Positions 1 to 8,455 of a stretch of DNA of 64,000 bases are shown piece after piece. The notes below the pieces were generated by a model. That model made no database searches and was not told the origin of the DNA. It worked only from the letters and a program-made list of their open reading frames with translations. Numbering within the stretch: position 1 is the first letter of the stretch; each line of letters starts with the position of its first letter. Origin of the DNA: Streptomyces fumanus. Its GTDB lineage: Bacteria > Actinomycetota > Actinomycetes > Streptomycetales > Streptomycetaceae. The DNA lies in assembly GCF_014655295.1 (NCBI RefSeq), contig NZ_BNBI01000009.1, forward strand, positions 1 through 64,000, written 5' to 3'. Made by a program: the position numbers and the translations under genes.

Positions 1-190
1 GGCGGCGGTGACGCGGCCGGTGCAGTGCGGCCGCGGCGCGGCGGCGACGCGGCCGGTGGCGCAGTGGTGACGGCGCGGCAGTGGCGCGGCGTCACCAGCG
101 CGGCGGCGCACCAGCGCGGCGGCGCGGCGGCGCGGCGGCGCGGCGGCGCACCAGCGCGGCGGCGCACCAGCGCGGCGGCGCGGCGGCCGC
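1..190. repeat. GC-only low-complexity repeat tract
   Basis: The first 190 bases are made almost entirely of short GCGGC-type units, with a recurring GCACCAGCGCGGCGGC block around positions 90-180. Open frames on both strands here are arginine, alanine or proline runs with no recognisable domain, so I call no gene. It may be the 3' flank of a gene left of the window or an expanded microsatellite. Nothing else is seen up to position 300. Confidence 0.6.
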
Positions 191-300
191 CCGGGTGACC
201 CGCTCGGGCGCCCGGCGGGCCGGTTCCCCACGGCACGGCGGGGACACCGCACCGCTCCACCCCCGGGTGCCCCTTCCCACGACGAGACCGGAGAACCGAC

Positions 301-762
301 ATGCCCTTCGCCCCCGCCCTGGACTTCGTCTTCGAGATCCGCGCCGAGGTGGCCGCCCCGCTCCACATCGGCCACGGAGACGGCGAGCGGACCGTGTTCA
401 TCCCCATCACCGGCGGCAGCGTGGACGGCCCCCGGCTGCGCGGCACGGTCCTGCCGGGCGGCGGGGACTGGAACACCACCCGCGGGGAGGTGAGCGAGCT
501 GGAGGCGCGGTACCTGATCCGGGCCGAGGACGGCGCGGTGATCGACATCGTCAACCGCGGCTACTACCGCCCCGACCCCGGCAGCGCCGACCGGTTCGAC
601 GGGGAGCTGCGGGTCGCCGAGGCCGGCCACTACTTCCGGACGTCACCGGTCTTCCGCACCGACGCGCCCGCGCACCGCTGGCTCGCCGGGACGGTCTTCG
701 TCGGCCTCGCCCGCACCGAGGGCGAGCAGGTCATAGCGATCCGGGTCTACGCCCTCCGGTAG
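301..762 (+). CDS. DUF3237 family protein
   Basis: A 153-residue protein that matches the DUF3237 family, which forms small beta-barrel proteins. The typical pattern is visible: an N-terminal FEIRAEV strand, a GGSVDGPRLRGTVLPGGGDW loop, then YLIRAEDGAVIDIVNRGY. The ATG is preceded by a GGAG ribosome binding site. No signal peptide or membrane segment is present. The gene converges on the marR gene with only 11 bases between them and lies beside a probable aromatic-acid operon, so a catabolic role is possible. No biochemical function is established from the sequence. The family call is fairly sure; the role is unknown. Confidence 0.8.
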   Translation: MPFAPALDFVFEIRAEVAAPLHIGHGDGERTVFIPITGGSVDGPRLRGTVLPGGGDWNTTRGEVSELEARYLIRAEDGAVIDIVNRGYYRPDPGSADRFDGELRVAEAGHYFRTSPVFRTDAPAHRWLAGTVFVGLARTEGEQVIAIRVYALR

Positions 763-773
763 CCGCCTGCCGC

Positions 774-1199
774 TCAGGACAGCACCCGCCAGGCGTGCTG
801 GAGGGCCTCCCGGAACCGTTCCACGTCCTTGTCGCCCAGCCCCGCGGTCATCCGCTCCTCCAGCGCGCGGGCGGGCCCGGCGTACTCGGCCAGCAGCCGC
901 CGCCCCGGCTCGGCGAGCAGGATCAGCCGCTCGCGGCGGTTGCCGGGGTTGGGCTCGCGGCGGATCAGCCCGCGCCGCTCCAGCCCGCGGACCATGTCGG
1001 CCATGGTCTGCGCGGTGACGAAGGAGTCGCGGGCCAACTGGGCGGCGGAGATGCCGTCGTGCCGCTCCAGCACCGTGAGGGCGGTGTACTGGAGCGCGGT
1101 GATGCCGGCGGGCTTGAGCAGCTCCTCCAGGCGGGCGCGCACCACCAGCTCGGCCCTCTTGATCAGGTAGAGCAGCGAGGTCTGCGCGGGTCGTTCCAT
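774..1199 (-). CDS. MarR family transcriptional regulator (CouR/PhdR-like by context)
   Basis: A 141-residue winged-helix regulator. The MarR core is visible: LKPAGITALQYTALTVLERHDG, then a recognition-helix region ending LERRGLIRREPNPGNRRERL. I chose the ATG at 1199 because the reading frame upstream has no MarR homology. The gene diverges from the SDR/amidohydrolase/CoA ligase/MaoC operon, and the shared promoter holds two near-identical palindromes (1268-1278 and 1302-1312). By analogy with CouR of Rhodococcus and PhdR of Corynebacterium, it probably represses the operon until a cinnamoyl-CoA thioester binds. The ligand is an inference. Confidence 0.88.
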   Translation of the reverse strand: MERPAQTSLLYLIKRAELVVRARLEELLKPAGITALQYTALTVLERHDGISAAQLARDSFVTAQTMADMVRGLERRGLIRREPNPGNRRERLILLAEPGRRLLAEYAGPARALEERMTAGLGDKDVERFREALQHAWRVLS

Positions 1200-1265
1200 G
1201 GCGTTCTTCCTCCCGGGTGGCCGCCCGGCGCCCGCGGGGCGGCGGCGGGTCCAGCCTAAGCCATT

Positions 1266-1314
1266 GACAGGAATCCTGTTGGTTGAGAAGACTGCATTCA
1301 TCAGGATTCCTGTC
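1266..1314. promoter_or_regulatory. Paired palindromic operators in the marR/SDR divergent promoter
   Basis: GACAGGAATCCTG (1266-1278) and its exact reverse complement CAGGATTCCTGTC (1302-1314) form a 13-bp perfect inverted repeat. Each arm also contains an 11-bp near-palindrome, CAGGAATCCTG or CAGGATTCCTG, with centres 34 bp apart. This is the layout expected for two MarR dimers on one DNA face. A TTGACA at 1264-1269 overlaps the left site and could be a -35 element for the rightward operon, although no good -10 is evident. Confidence 0.75.
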
Positions 1315-1383
1315 GGTCTCCGGCGCGTCCTCGCGCGCCGGTGCCCCCGGCAGTGGTCACCCTGCGCACGAGAGGCATCCGCC

Positions 1384-2352
1384 ATGGATCTGCACGGGAA
1401 GGTCGCCGTCGTCACCGGGAGCGGGCGCGGCCTCGGCCTGGCCTACGCCCGCGCCCTGGCCGCGTCCGGCGCGGCCGTCGTCGTCAACGACCTCGACCGG
1501 GCGGCGGTGGACGCCGCCGTCACCGCCATCCGGTCCGCCGGGGGCCGGGCCGCCGGAGTGGCCGCGGCGGTCGGTGACAGCGCCGCCGCGCAGGCCCTGG
1601 TGGACACGGCGGTGGCCGAGTTCGGGCGCCTGGACGTGCTGGTCACCAACGCCGGCATCCTGCGCGACCGGGTGCTGTGGAAGATGACCGACGAGGACTT
1701 CGACGCGGTCGTCCGGGTCCATCTGCGCGGCACCTTCACCTGCGCCCGCGCCGCCGCCGTACGGATGCGGGAGCAGGGCACCGGCGGACGGCTGATCCTG
1801 ATCTCCTCGCCGGCCGGGCAGCGCGGCAACTTCGGCCAGACCAACTACGCCGCCGCCAAGGCCGGCATCGTCGCCATGGCCCGTACCTGGGCGATGGAAC
1901 TGGCCCGCGCGCACATCACCGTCAACGCGGTCGTGCCGGTCGCCGCCACCGAGATGACCCGGACCATCCCCGCGTTCGCCCCGCTCATCGAGGAGGCCGA
2001 ACGCACCGGCCGCCCGCTGCCCGGGTGGCTGCGCAGGGACGAGGGCCTGGGCACCGTCGAGGACGTCACCGGCCTGATCACCTTCCTGGCCTCGGACGAC
2101 GCCAAGGACATCACCGGCCAGGCGATCGGCGTCGGCGGCGACCGGCTCGCCCTGTGGGCGCACCCGAAGGAGAAGGCGGTCGCCTTCGCCGACGGCGGCT
2201 GGAGCGCCGAGGCCATCGCCGCGCACTGGCCGGCCGGCGTCGGCGCCGAGCCGGAGACCTACGGCATCCCCGCGCCGCGGGTCCCGGAGGACGGCCCCGC
2301 GCCGCAGGCCCCGGAGGACGGCGTCCCCGCGCCGCAGGCCCCGGAGGCGTGA
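1384..2352 (+). CDS. SDR-family 3-hydroxyacyl-CoA dehydrogenase (CouN-like)
   Basis: A 322-residue short-chain dehydrogenase. It has the NAD(P) motif TGSGRGLG at residues 11-18, NAG at 89-91, and a catalytic Ser near 142 with Tyr155 and Lys159 (YAAAK). It is longer than a typical 250-residue SDR. The C-terminus ends in a short Pro/Glu/Asp-rich tail with a repeated PQAPEDG-type unit that looks non-catalytic. It opens an operon in which the next start is one base after its stop. The likely reaction is oxidation of a 3-hydroxy-3-arylpropionyl-CoA to the beta-keto thioester, as CouN does in p-hydroxycinnamate catabolism. The substrate is inferred from the neighbours. Confidence 0.85.
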   Translation: MDLHGKVAVVTGSGRGLGLAYARALAASGAAVVVNDLDRAAVDAAVTAIRSAGGRAAGVAAAVGDSAAAQALVDTAVAEFGRLDVLVTNAGILRDRVLWKMTDEDFDAVVRVHLRGTFTCARAAAVRMREQGTGGRLILISSPAGQRGNFGQTNYAAAKAGIVAMARTWAMELARAHITVNAVVPVAATEMTRTIPAFAPLIEEAERTGRPLPGWLRRDEGLGTVEDVTGLITFLASDDAKDITGQAIGVGGDRLALWAHPKEKAVAFADGGWSAEAIAAHWPAGVGAEPETYGIPAPRVPEDGPAPQAPEDGVPAPQAPEA

Positions 2353-2353
2353 C

Positions 2354-3238
2354 ATGACCGGCCTCGCGCTCGACCTCGACCGGCTCACCGCCATCGACGT
2401 GCACACCCACGCCGAGATCTCCAAGGACGGCCACGGCGCGCTCAGCCCCGAACTGCTCGGCGCCTCCGAGTCGTACTTCAAGGCGCACGGCCACCGGCAG
2501 CCGACGATCGAGGAGATGGCCGCCCACTACCGCGAACGCCGCATGGCGGCCGTGGTGTTCACCGTCGACGCGGAGCACGCCACCGGGCACCCGCGGATCG
2601 CCAACGAGGAGGTCGCGGAGAGCTGCGCCGCCCACCCGGACGTCCTGATCCCGTTCGCCTCCGTCGACCCGCACAAGGGGCGCGCGGGGGTGCGGGAGGC
2701 GCGGAGGCTGGTGACGGAGTACGGCGTCCGCGGCTTCAAGTTCCACCCCAGCATCCAGGCGTTCTCCCCCGACGACCGGCTGGCCTACCCGCTGTACGAG
2801 GCCATCGAGGAACTCGGCGTGCCCGCCCTGTTCCACACCGGCCAGACCGGCATCGGCGCCGGCCTGCCGGGCGGCGGCGGCATCCGGCTGAAGTACTCCG
2901 ACCCCATGCTGGTCGACGATGTCGCCGTCGACTTCCCGGAGCTGCGGATCATCCTGGCCCACCCGTCCTTCCCCTGGCAGGACGAGGCCCTGGCGGTGGC
3001 CACCCACAAGCCGTACGTCTACATCGACCTGTCCGGCTGGTCGCCGAAGTACTTCCCGCCGCAGCTCGTGCGCTACGCCAACACCCTGCTCAAGGACAAG
3101 GTCCTCTTCGGCTCCGACTACCCCGTCATCACCCCCGACCGGTGGCTCGCGGACTTCGCGAAGCTCGACATCAAGCCCGAGGTCCGGCCGAAGGTGCTGA
3201 AGGAGAACGCCGCCCGTCTGCTCGGCCTGCTCAGGTGA
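2354..3238 (+). CDS. Amidohydrolase family protein (CouO-like)
   Basis: A 294-residue TIM-barrel metal-dependent hydrolase of the amidohydrolase_2 (ACMSD-like) type. It has the N-terminal HTH metal motif at residues 17-19 (DVHTHAEI), FHTGQTG, LAHPSFPW and a late LFGSDYP aspartate. It starts one base after the SDR stop, so the two are probably translated together. In the Rhodococcus cou and Corynebacterium phd clusters an amidohydrolase cleaves the beta-ketoacyl-CoA to give the hydroxybenzoate. This gene is in the right company for that step. A decarboxylase role is the main alternative. Confidence 0.84.
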   Translation: MTGLALDLDRLTAIDVHTHAEISKDGHGALSPELLGASESYFKAHGHRQPTIEEMAAHYRERRMAAVVFTVDAEHATGHPRIANEEVAESCAAHPDVLIPFASVDPHKGRAGVREARRLVTEYGVRGFKFHPSIQAFSPDDRLAYPLYEAIEELGVPALFHTGQTGIGAGLPGGGGIRLKYSDPMLVDDVAVDFPELRIILAHPSFPWQDEALAVATHKPYVYIDLSGWSPKYFPPQLVRYANTLLKDKVLFGSDYPVITPDRWLADFAKLDIKPEVRPKVLKENAARLLGLLR

Positions 3239-3255
3239 GGGAAGGAGTCGTCGCC

Positions 3256-4767
3256 GTGTTGAACCAAGGCATCGGATCATGGTCGGCACGCCGGGCCCGC
3301 AAGACCCCCGACCGGATCGCCCTCGTCCACGAGGACCGCACCTGGACCTACCGCGACCTGCACGAACGCGTCCTGCGCCTGGCCCACGCGCTGCGCGCCC
3401 AGGGGGTCGGCCGGGGCGACCGGGTCGCCTACCTCGGCCCCAACCACCCGACGTTCCTGGAGACCCTGTTCGCCACCGGCGCCCTCGGCGCGGTCTTCGT
3501 CCCCCTCAACACCCGGCTGACCGCCCCGGAACTGGCGTACAACCTCACCGACTCCGGCACCAGGATCCTGATCCACGCGGAGCCGCAGGGCGGGACGGCC
3601 CGCGAGGCGGCCCGGCAAGCGGACGCGCCGCGCCTGATCCCCCTGGGCCCCGCCTACGAGGACCTCCTGACCACTGCCACCCCCACCCCCCTGGACGAGC
3701 CGGTCACCCCCGACGACCCCTGCATGATCATGTACACCTCGGGGACGACGGGCCGCCCCAAGGGCGCCGTCCTCACCCACGCCAACATCACCTGGAACAG
3801 CGTCAACGTCCTCGTCGACACCGACCTGGCCGGCGACGAGGTCACCCTGGTCGTGGCCCCCCTGTTCCACACCGCCGGCCTCAACATGACCTGCCTGCCC
3901 ACCCTCCTCAAGGGCGGCCGGGCGATCCTGCACAGCGCCTTCGACCCCGACCAGGTCCTGCACACCATCGAGACCCACCGCGTGACCTGCATGTTCGGCG
4001 TCCCCACGATGTACGACGCGATGGCCGCCCGGCCCCGCTGGGCCACCACCGACCTGACCAGCCTGCGCACCCTCAACTGCGGCGGCGCCCCGGTCCCCGC
4101 CCGGACCATCGCCGCCTACCTCGCCCGCGGCCTCGCCTTCAGCCAGGGGTACGGCCTGACCGAGGCGTCCCCCGGCGTCCTCTACCTGGACGCGTCCCAG
4201 ACCTCGGCGAAGGCGGGCTCCGCCGGCGTCCCGCACTTCTTCACCGACACCCGGCTGGTGGCCCCCGACGGCACCGACGCCGCCCCCGGCGAACGCGGCG
4301 AGATCCTCGTCCAGGGCCCGCACGTCATGACCGGCTACTGGAACCGCCCCGCCGACACCGAGGCCGCCTTCGCGGACGGCCGCTGGCTGCGCACCGGCGA
4401 CGTGGCCCGCACCGACGCCGACGGCTACGCGTACATCGTCGACCGCGTGAAGGACATGTACGTCTCCGGCGGCGAGAACGTCTACCCGGCCGAGGTCGAG
4501 GACGCCCTCCTCACCCACCCGGCCGTCGCCGAGTGCGCGGTCATCGGCGTCGCCGACCCGGTCTGGGGCGAGTCCGGCCGGGCGATCGTCGTCCTGCGCC
4601 CCGGCACCGACGCGACGGAGACCGACCTCCTGGACCACCTCCGCGCCCGCCTCGCCAAGTACAAGATCCCCAAATCCGTCGTCCGCGCGGACACCCTCCC
4701 CCGCACGGCCTCCGGAAAGCTCGTCAAGCCCGCGCTCCGCCGGACCTACGGCGACCCGACCCCCTAG
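3256..4767 (+). CDS. Acyl-CoA synthetase (CouL / feruloyl-CoA ligase-like)
   Basis: A 503-residue ANL-superfamily AMP-forming ligase. The phosphate loop MYTSGTTGRPKG, the YGLTEASP motif, the TGDVARTDADGY hinge region and the C-terminal catalytic lysine in PRTASGKLVKP are all visible. I chose the GTG at 3256, behind a GGGAAGGAG ribosome binding site 17 bases after the previous stop. A longer frame upstream overlaps the amidohydrolase and has no homology. It should activate an aromatic or hydroxycinnamic acid to its CoA thioester as the first step of the pathway. The aryl specificity is inferred from the operon and not from binding residues. Confidence 0.88.
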   Translation: MLNQGIGSWSARRARKTPDRIALVHEDRTWTYRDLHERVLRLAHALRAQGVGRGDRVAYLGPNHPTFLETLFATGALGAVFVPLNTRLTAPELAYNLTDSGTRILIHAEPQGGTAREAARQADAPRLIPLGPAYEDLLTTATPTPLDEPVTPDDPCMIMYTSGTTGRPKGAVLTHANITWNSVNVLVDTDLAGDEVTLVVAPLFHTAGLNMTCLPTLLKGGRAILHSAFDPDQVLHTIETHRVTCMFGVPTMYDAMAARPRWATTDLTSLRTLNCGGAPVPARTIAAYLARGLAFSQGYGLTEASPGVLYLDASQTSAKAGSAGVPHFFTDTRLVAPDGTDAAPGERGEILVQGPHVMTGYWNRPADTEAAFADGRWLRTGDVARTDADGYAYIVDRVKDMYVSGGENVYPAEVEDALLTHPAVAECAVIGVADPVWGESGRAIVVLRPGTDATETDLLDHLRARLAKYKIPKSVVRADTLPRTASGKLVKPALRRTYGDPTP

Positions 4768-4787
4768 TCAGATCAGGAAGGCTCCCC

Positions 4788-5246
4788 ATGCCCACCACCG
4801 TCCACGGCCTCGACGGCCTGAAGTCCCTCACCGGCACCGACCTCGGCCGCACCGACTGGCGCGAGATCACCCAGTCCCGCGTCGACACCTTCGCCGACGC
4901 CACCGACGACCACCAGTGGATCCACGTCGACCCCGCCCGCGCCGCCCGGGGCCCCTTCGGCGCCCCCATCGCCCACGGCTACCTGACCCTCTCCCTGGTC
5001 ATCCCCCTCTTCGGCGAACTCCTCGACATCACCGGCGTCACCATGAGCGTCAACTACGGCCTCGACCGCGTCCGCTTCCCGGCCCCGGTCCGCGTCGGCG
5101 CCAAGATCCGCCTGCACGCCACCGTCGGCACGGTGGAGGACGTCAAGGGCAACGGCGTCCAGATGCCCCTGACCTTCACGATCGAGATCGAGGGCGAGCC
5201 GAAGCCGGGGTGCGTGGCGGAGGTGGTGTACCGGCATTACGCGTGA
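4788..5246 (+). CDS. MaoC family enoyl-CoA hydratase (CouM-like)
   Basis: A 152-residue single hot-dog-fold hydratase. The R-hydratase motif is visible: FADATDDHQWIHVDP followed by GPFGAPIAHGYLTLSL, which supplies the Asp/His catalytic pair. It follows the CoA ligase by 20 bases with a GGAAGG ribosome binding site and closes the operon. Its expected role is hydration of the arylacryloyl-CoA double bond to the 3-hydroxy thioester used by the upstream SDR. The four enzymes together supply the activation, hydration, oxidation and cleavage steps of the CoA-dependent non-classical route. Confidence 0.87.
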   Translation: MPTTVHGLDGLKSLTGTDLGRTDWREITQSRVDTFADATDDHQWIHVDPARAARGPFGAPIAHGYLTLSLVIPLFGELLDITGVTMSVNYGLDRVRFPAPVRVGAKIRLHATVGTVEDVKGNGVQMPLTFTIEIEGEPKPGCVAEVVYRHYA

Positions 5247-5363
5247 GGGGCGGGCGTCATCGACAACACGGCGACCGCCCTGGTGTGCTCGGCAGCGGCA
5301 CGGGCGGCGCTGTCGGCGGCACGCTCCAGACGGTCCCGGTGCCCGAAACCTTGCCCTGGGCGC

Positions 5364-5840
5364 TCAAGAGGTCTTGTCGGCCCAGTAGTCCTTCAGCATC
5401 TCCCCAGGCCAGGAGGGCTCGCGTACGGGTCCTCGCGGTCCCATCCGCTCGAAGTACGGCGAGAGGTCGTAGATCTTCGTGCCGACGACGGCGTCCAGAT
5501 CGGTCACATGCAGCCTGAGGCCGTCGACCCGGAGGAGCCTGGGGAAGCTTTGCGCGAGTTGGTTGGGGCGGCGGTGATTGCGGTGCGCGAACGTTCCCGT
5601 GGCCGGCCAGTCCGGGTTCCCCCTCGGACTGCGCGCGTGGTACTCGACGTCACTGGGCGAAGCCTTGTCGAAGTGCCACACGACCACCAGGTGCGAGAAC
5701 TCGTCCAGCCCCTGCACGGAGTCGAGAGGGAACTCCGACTCATCGAGCTGGATCACGGACTCGACGCCACCCCAGTAGTCGTCCGCCACCTCGGTGCGTC
5801 CTTCGACCACCGTTCCGATCGGCCTGATCTCCAGCACCAC
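5364..5840 (-). CDS. TsaA/TrmO-like (UPF0066) SAM-dependent methyltransferase family protein
   Basis: A 158-residue protein with the UPF0066 pattern: IRPIGTVVEGR at the N-terminus, SEFPLDSVQGLDEFSHLVVVWHF, then ARSPRGNPDWPATGTFAHRN and the C-terminal VGTKIYDLSPYF. This family includes TrmO, which methylates t6A37 in certain tRNAs. I prefer the GTG at 5840, because GAGAGG lies about eight bases upstream. A TTG at 5867 is the longer option. It follows the TPR regulator gene at 39 bases on the same strand. The region often read as RPNQLAQSF differs slightly from the family's RPNPIG, so activity is not assured. Confidence 0.78.
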   Translation of the reverse strand: MVLEIRPIGTVVEGRTEVADDYWGGVESVIQLDESEFPLDSVQGLDEFSHLVVVWHFDKASPSDVEYHARSPRGNPDWPATGTFAHRNHRRPNQLAQSFPRLLRVDGLRLHVTDLDAVVGTKIYDLSPYFERMGPRGPVREPSWPGEMLKDYWADKTS

Positions 5841-5879
5841 GGCGCCACCTCTCACACTCGTCCCCAACGACGCGCCTGA

Positions 5880-7271
5880 TCAATCTACTTGCGCGAGACA
5901 CGTGGCAGCGCGGGCGTCCAGAGCAGTGACCGCGCGGATCCCGCGCTTGCGGTAAGGCGACAGCAGATGCCGCATGTCGACCACCGTCCGCCGGGCCCGG
6001 CCGGAGTGGATGCCGTCTTCCATGGCGTCCAGAACACTGGTCCAGGTCGCACACGCTTCCTCGACTGCGCCTTGGGCGATCTGGGTCGCTCCCAGGTACC
6101 CGAGGGTGACGGCATGGGTCCGCCGGAACGCCGCTCCGCGGGTTCGCACGGACCGCCGGAACTCCTTGACCGCACGCTGGTGGTCGCCGAGGTCGCGGAG
6201 GGTGCACGCAGTTTCATGGGCCAGGGAAGCCTCCCCGAAAAAGAACGTCCTGTCCGGCTCCCGGATACCGTCGTGCGCGTTCGAGAGATCGTCCTCGGCC
6301 CGCAACAGCGCTCGGGCGGCTTCGTGACGGCGGTCGTTCGCGGCCAGCGTGCGGGCGTGCACCACACCGAGCAGAGCCCGCTCGCGCGGGGTGGCGGCCG
6401 CGTACCGCTGACCGTGCACCGACGCCTGGGCGATCCGCAGGGCTTCGCGCCGGAATCCGAGATCGAGGGCTTGGTGTGCCATCGCTCGCAGAATGTGTCC
6501 GCTCAAAGGAGCGTCACCGGCCCGCGCCGCGAGTTTCACCGCAGTGTTGAAGCGCTGGAGAGCCACGGCGTGTTCGCTGTTGTCGAAGGCCATCCAGCCC
6601 GATACGTAGGCCAGTTCCGCGGTGGCGGAGAACATGGCACGTCGGCTCTGCTCGTCGGTGAACCGCCCGCGAAGGAAGTCCAGGGCCTCGTGACGCAGGT
6701 ACTCGTCGACCGCCCGACGTCCATGGCCACCACCGCGCCGCTGGTCCATGCGCGAAAACGCGAGAGTCAGTTCCTGAACGGTCTGGACGTCTCCCTGACC
6801 GGCACGTCTCCCCCCGGCTCCCGCGTCCGCCGGCGGCCGGGACATCTCCTCCCACCACGTCTCGTCCGGGAGGACCAATGCCGCCGCGGAGTAGACCCCG
6901 TCCCTGAGCAGCCGACGCCGGTCCGTGTCCAATCCGCTCCCCACATTCTTCAGCGCGATCAAAGGGTCGCCGTGCCAGTCCAGCGCTCCGTGCGCCGGTG
7001 AGGTGGAAGCCGCCAACCCGGCCTCCTGGGGCGTGATCGCACGCTTCAGACGACGGGACAGCGCCTCGCACAAGATAGCGGGCGCAATGCCCGACGGGCG
7101 CGTTCCTGCCACCCACATGCTCACGTGGGAGCGTCCGATCCTGGAGTTCTCCCGGACCTCGCCATTCAGTGTCTCGGCGGTGACCCGGTTGTACGCGGTG
7201 GCCGTCTGCGCCCGTGTCCAGCCGGCTTCCAGCAACAGCGCGGCCAACCGCTCGTTCCGCTCGCGCGCCAC
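5880..7271 (-). CDS. Large regulator with N-terminal HTH-like region and TPR-like repeats
   Basis: About 463 residues from the GTG at 7271. The N-terminus (ARERNERLAALLLEAGWTRAQTATAYNRV) is typical of a Streptomyces family of XRE-like regulators. It is followed by a long alpha-helical region of TPR-like helices, for example ELAYVSGWMAFDNSEHAVALQRF and HAVTLGYLGATQIAQGAVEEAC. The open frame continues upstream to 7640, but that part has no family resemblance, and the ribosome binding site at 7271 is very close to the GTG, so the start is uncertain. It is transcribed away from the HATPase gene at 7565. The ligand or signal is unknown. Confidence 0.7.
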   Translation of the reverse strand: MARERNERLAALLLEAGWTRAQTATAYNRVTAETLNGEVRENSRIGRSHVSMWVAGTRPSGIAPAILCEALSRRLKRAITPQEAGLAASTSPAHGALDWHGDPLIALKNVGSGLDTDRRRLLRDGVYSAAALVLPDETWWEEMSRPPADAGAGGRRAGQGDVQTVQELTLAFSRMDQRRGGGHGRRAVDEYLRHEALDFLRGRFTDEQSRRAMFSATAELAYVSGWMAFDNSEHAVALQRFNTAVKLAARAGDAPLSGHILRAMAHQALDLGFRREALRIAQASVHGQRYAAATPRERALLGVVHARTLAANDRRHEAARALLRAEDDLSNAHDGIREPDRTFFFGEASLAHETACTLRDLGDHQRAVKEFRRSVRTRGAAFRRTHAVTLGYLGATQIAQGAVEEACATWTSVLDAMEDGIHSGRARRTVVDMRHLLSPYRKRGIRAVTALDARAATCLAQVD

Positions 7272-7564
7272 CCCTCCGCCCCCAGCATCGAAAGCGATAT
7301 CCGACCAGGTTCTCCGGCCCGCACCAGCAACGGCAATGCGGAACCGGATACGCGTCCACCGTAGACGCTGGCCTGCCGTTCGGTACCCGTAAGTGCTCGG
7401 AACGTCACTCAGTAGTGGCTTGGGATGCGTAGCACCGCCCGGAACGGCACCGGCACGATCTTTGACCACGTTGACCATCCCCGACCTCTTGTCCCCATGC
7501 CGGGTTCCCGGATCGAGCGGTTCGCTCTTGTAAAGCCAGCTACTCGAACGAGCGGAGCACTCGC
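7272..7564. promoter_or_regulatory. Divergent intergenic region, TPR regulator / HATPase gene
   Basis: About 290 bases between two divergent genes. It must hold both promoters unless the regulator starts further upstream (its frame stays open to 7640). I see no clear palindrome and no confident -10/-35 pair. Local GC is lower than in the surrounding genes. Confidence 0.4.
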
Positions 7565-7996
7565 ATGCACCTCTCCACCGGGCAATACGGCGCCCGGTCC
7601 CCAGCCGAGTTCCAGGTCGCCCTGCCCTCATCTCCGGCATGCGCCGGCCAGGCGAGACGTATCGCGGACACGCTGATGCGGGAGTGGGCCGTCTCTCCGC
7701 TCTTGGTCGGCGATGTCCTGCTCGTCGTGTCCGAGTTGGTCACCAACGCCTTCCTGCACAGCGGCACCGACCTGATCACCGTGTCCGTGGGGATCCAGAA
7801 CGGCGTCCTGCGGATCGGCGTACGTCACCACGTGACCAGGCACCGACCCGTTCTCCGCAGACCCCGGAATGACGACGAGCACGGCCGCGGCCTGCTGCTC
7901 GTCAAGGCGATCGCGGACAGTCGGGAGGGGGCCTGGGGAGTCAGTCGCGACGGCACCACCACCTGGTGCGAGTTGAGCCTCGCGGTGAGCCGATGA
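7565..7996 (+). CDS. ATP-binding protein, HATPase_c_2 anti-sigma-like kinase fold
   Basis: A 143-residue protein of the RsbW/SpoIIAB-like group common in Streptomyces. The N-box is LLVVSELVTNAFLHSG and the G2-type motif is DDEHGRGLLLVKAIAD. The usual G1 motif (D-x-G-x-G) is poorly conserved: the protein reads IGVRHHVTRHRPVLRRP where D-x-S/G is expected, so ATP binding or kinase activity may be altered. An ATG behind GGAG is used. It has no partner sigma or antagonist gene beside it. It may act on a sigma factor elsewhere or on the divergent TPR regulator. Confidence 0.82.
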   Translation: MHLSTGQYGARSPAEFQVALPSSPACAGQARRIADTLMREWAVSPLLVGDVLLVVSELVTNAFLHSGTDLITVSVGIQNGVLRIGVRHHVTRHRPVLRRPRNDDEHGRGLLLVKAIADSREGAWGVSRDGTTTWCELSLAVSR

Positions 7997-8083
7997 CGCA
8001 CGGTGTGTCCTTCGGAACCAGCCGCTGCTCGGCAGCTCGCGGCTTCCACACCCCAACCACCGCGCTCGGAACGGGAGTTCGAC

Positions 8084-8380
8084 ATGTCACAGGAGATCGT
8101 GCAGACCGTCACCACCACCGGCGACAGTGTCCGCCGTGGTGACGTGATCAGCGTGGGAGGAATCCCTCACGTCGTCGCCGACGTACGCGAGGTCCACGGT
8201 CGGCGCAAGCTGCTTCGATTCCAGGACGGAAACGCCTACGTTCTGCCACGCGCCATGACCATCGAGGTCACACGTGTGTACACCCCTCGTCGCGCCGCCA
8301 CACCGGCGCAAGGGAGAGTAACGGTGCGCGGCGAGGCCGACCAACCACATCGACTGCGGACGCGAAGGCGGATCACGTGA
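8084..8380 (+). CDS. Small hypothetical protein (SH3-like beta-strand pattern)
   Basis: A 98-residue protein beginning MSQEIVQTVTTTGDSVRRGDVISVGG. The core alternates short strands (HVVADVREVHGRRKLLRFQDGNAYVLP), which suggests an SH3-like barrel, and the tail is Arg-rich. I chose the ATG at 8084, preceded by GGGAG. The longer frame from 8003 has no ribosome binding site. Small proteins of this type occur beside HATPase regulators in Streptomyces. No function is assigned. Confidence 0.65.
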   Translation: MSQEIVQTVTTTGDSVRRGDVISVGGIPHVVADVREVHGRRKLLRFQDGNAYVLPRAMTIEVTRVYTPRRAATPAQGRVTVRGEADQPHRLRTRRRIT

Positions 8381-8455
8381 CGTCGCGGCATCGGTCTCGC
8401 GAGGCTCTGATTGCGGACTGGCCCGGGAGTCCCAAGGTTGAGAAATCCATGGCAC

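Noticed and set aside
1..1259. Long open frames through the left GC-repeat tract and DUF3237 gene
   Set aside because: They are Arg/Pro/Ala-rich shadows of repeat DNA and of the DUF3237 and marR genes in other frames; no domain or ribosome binding site supports them.
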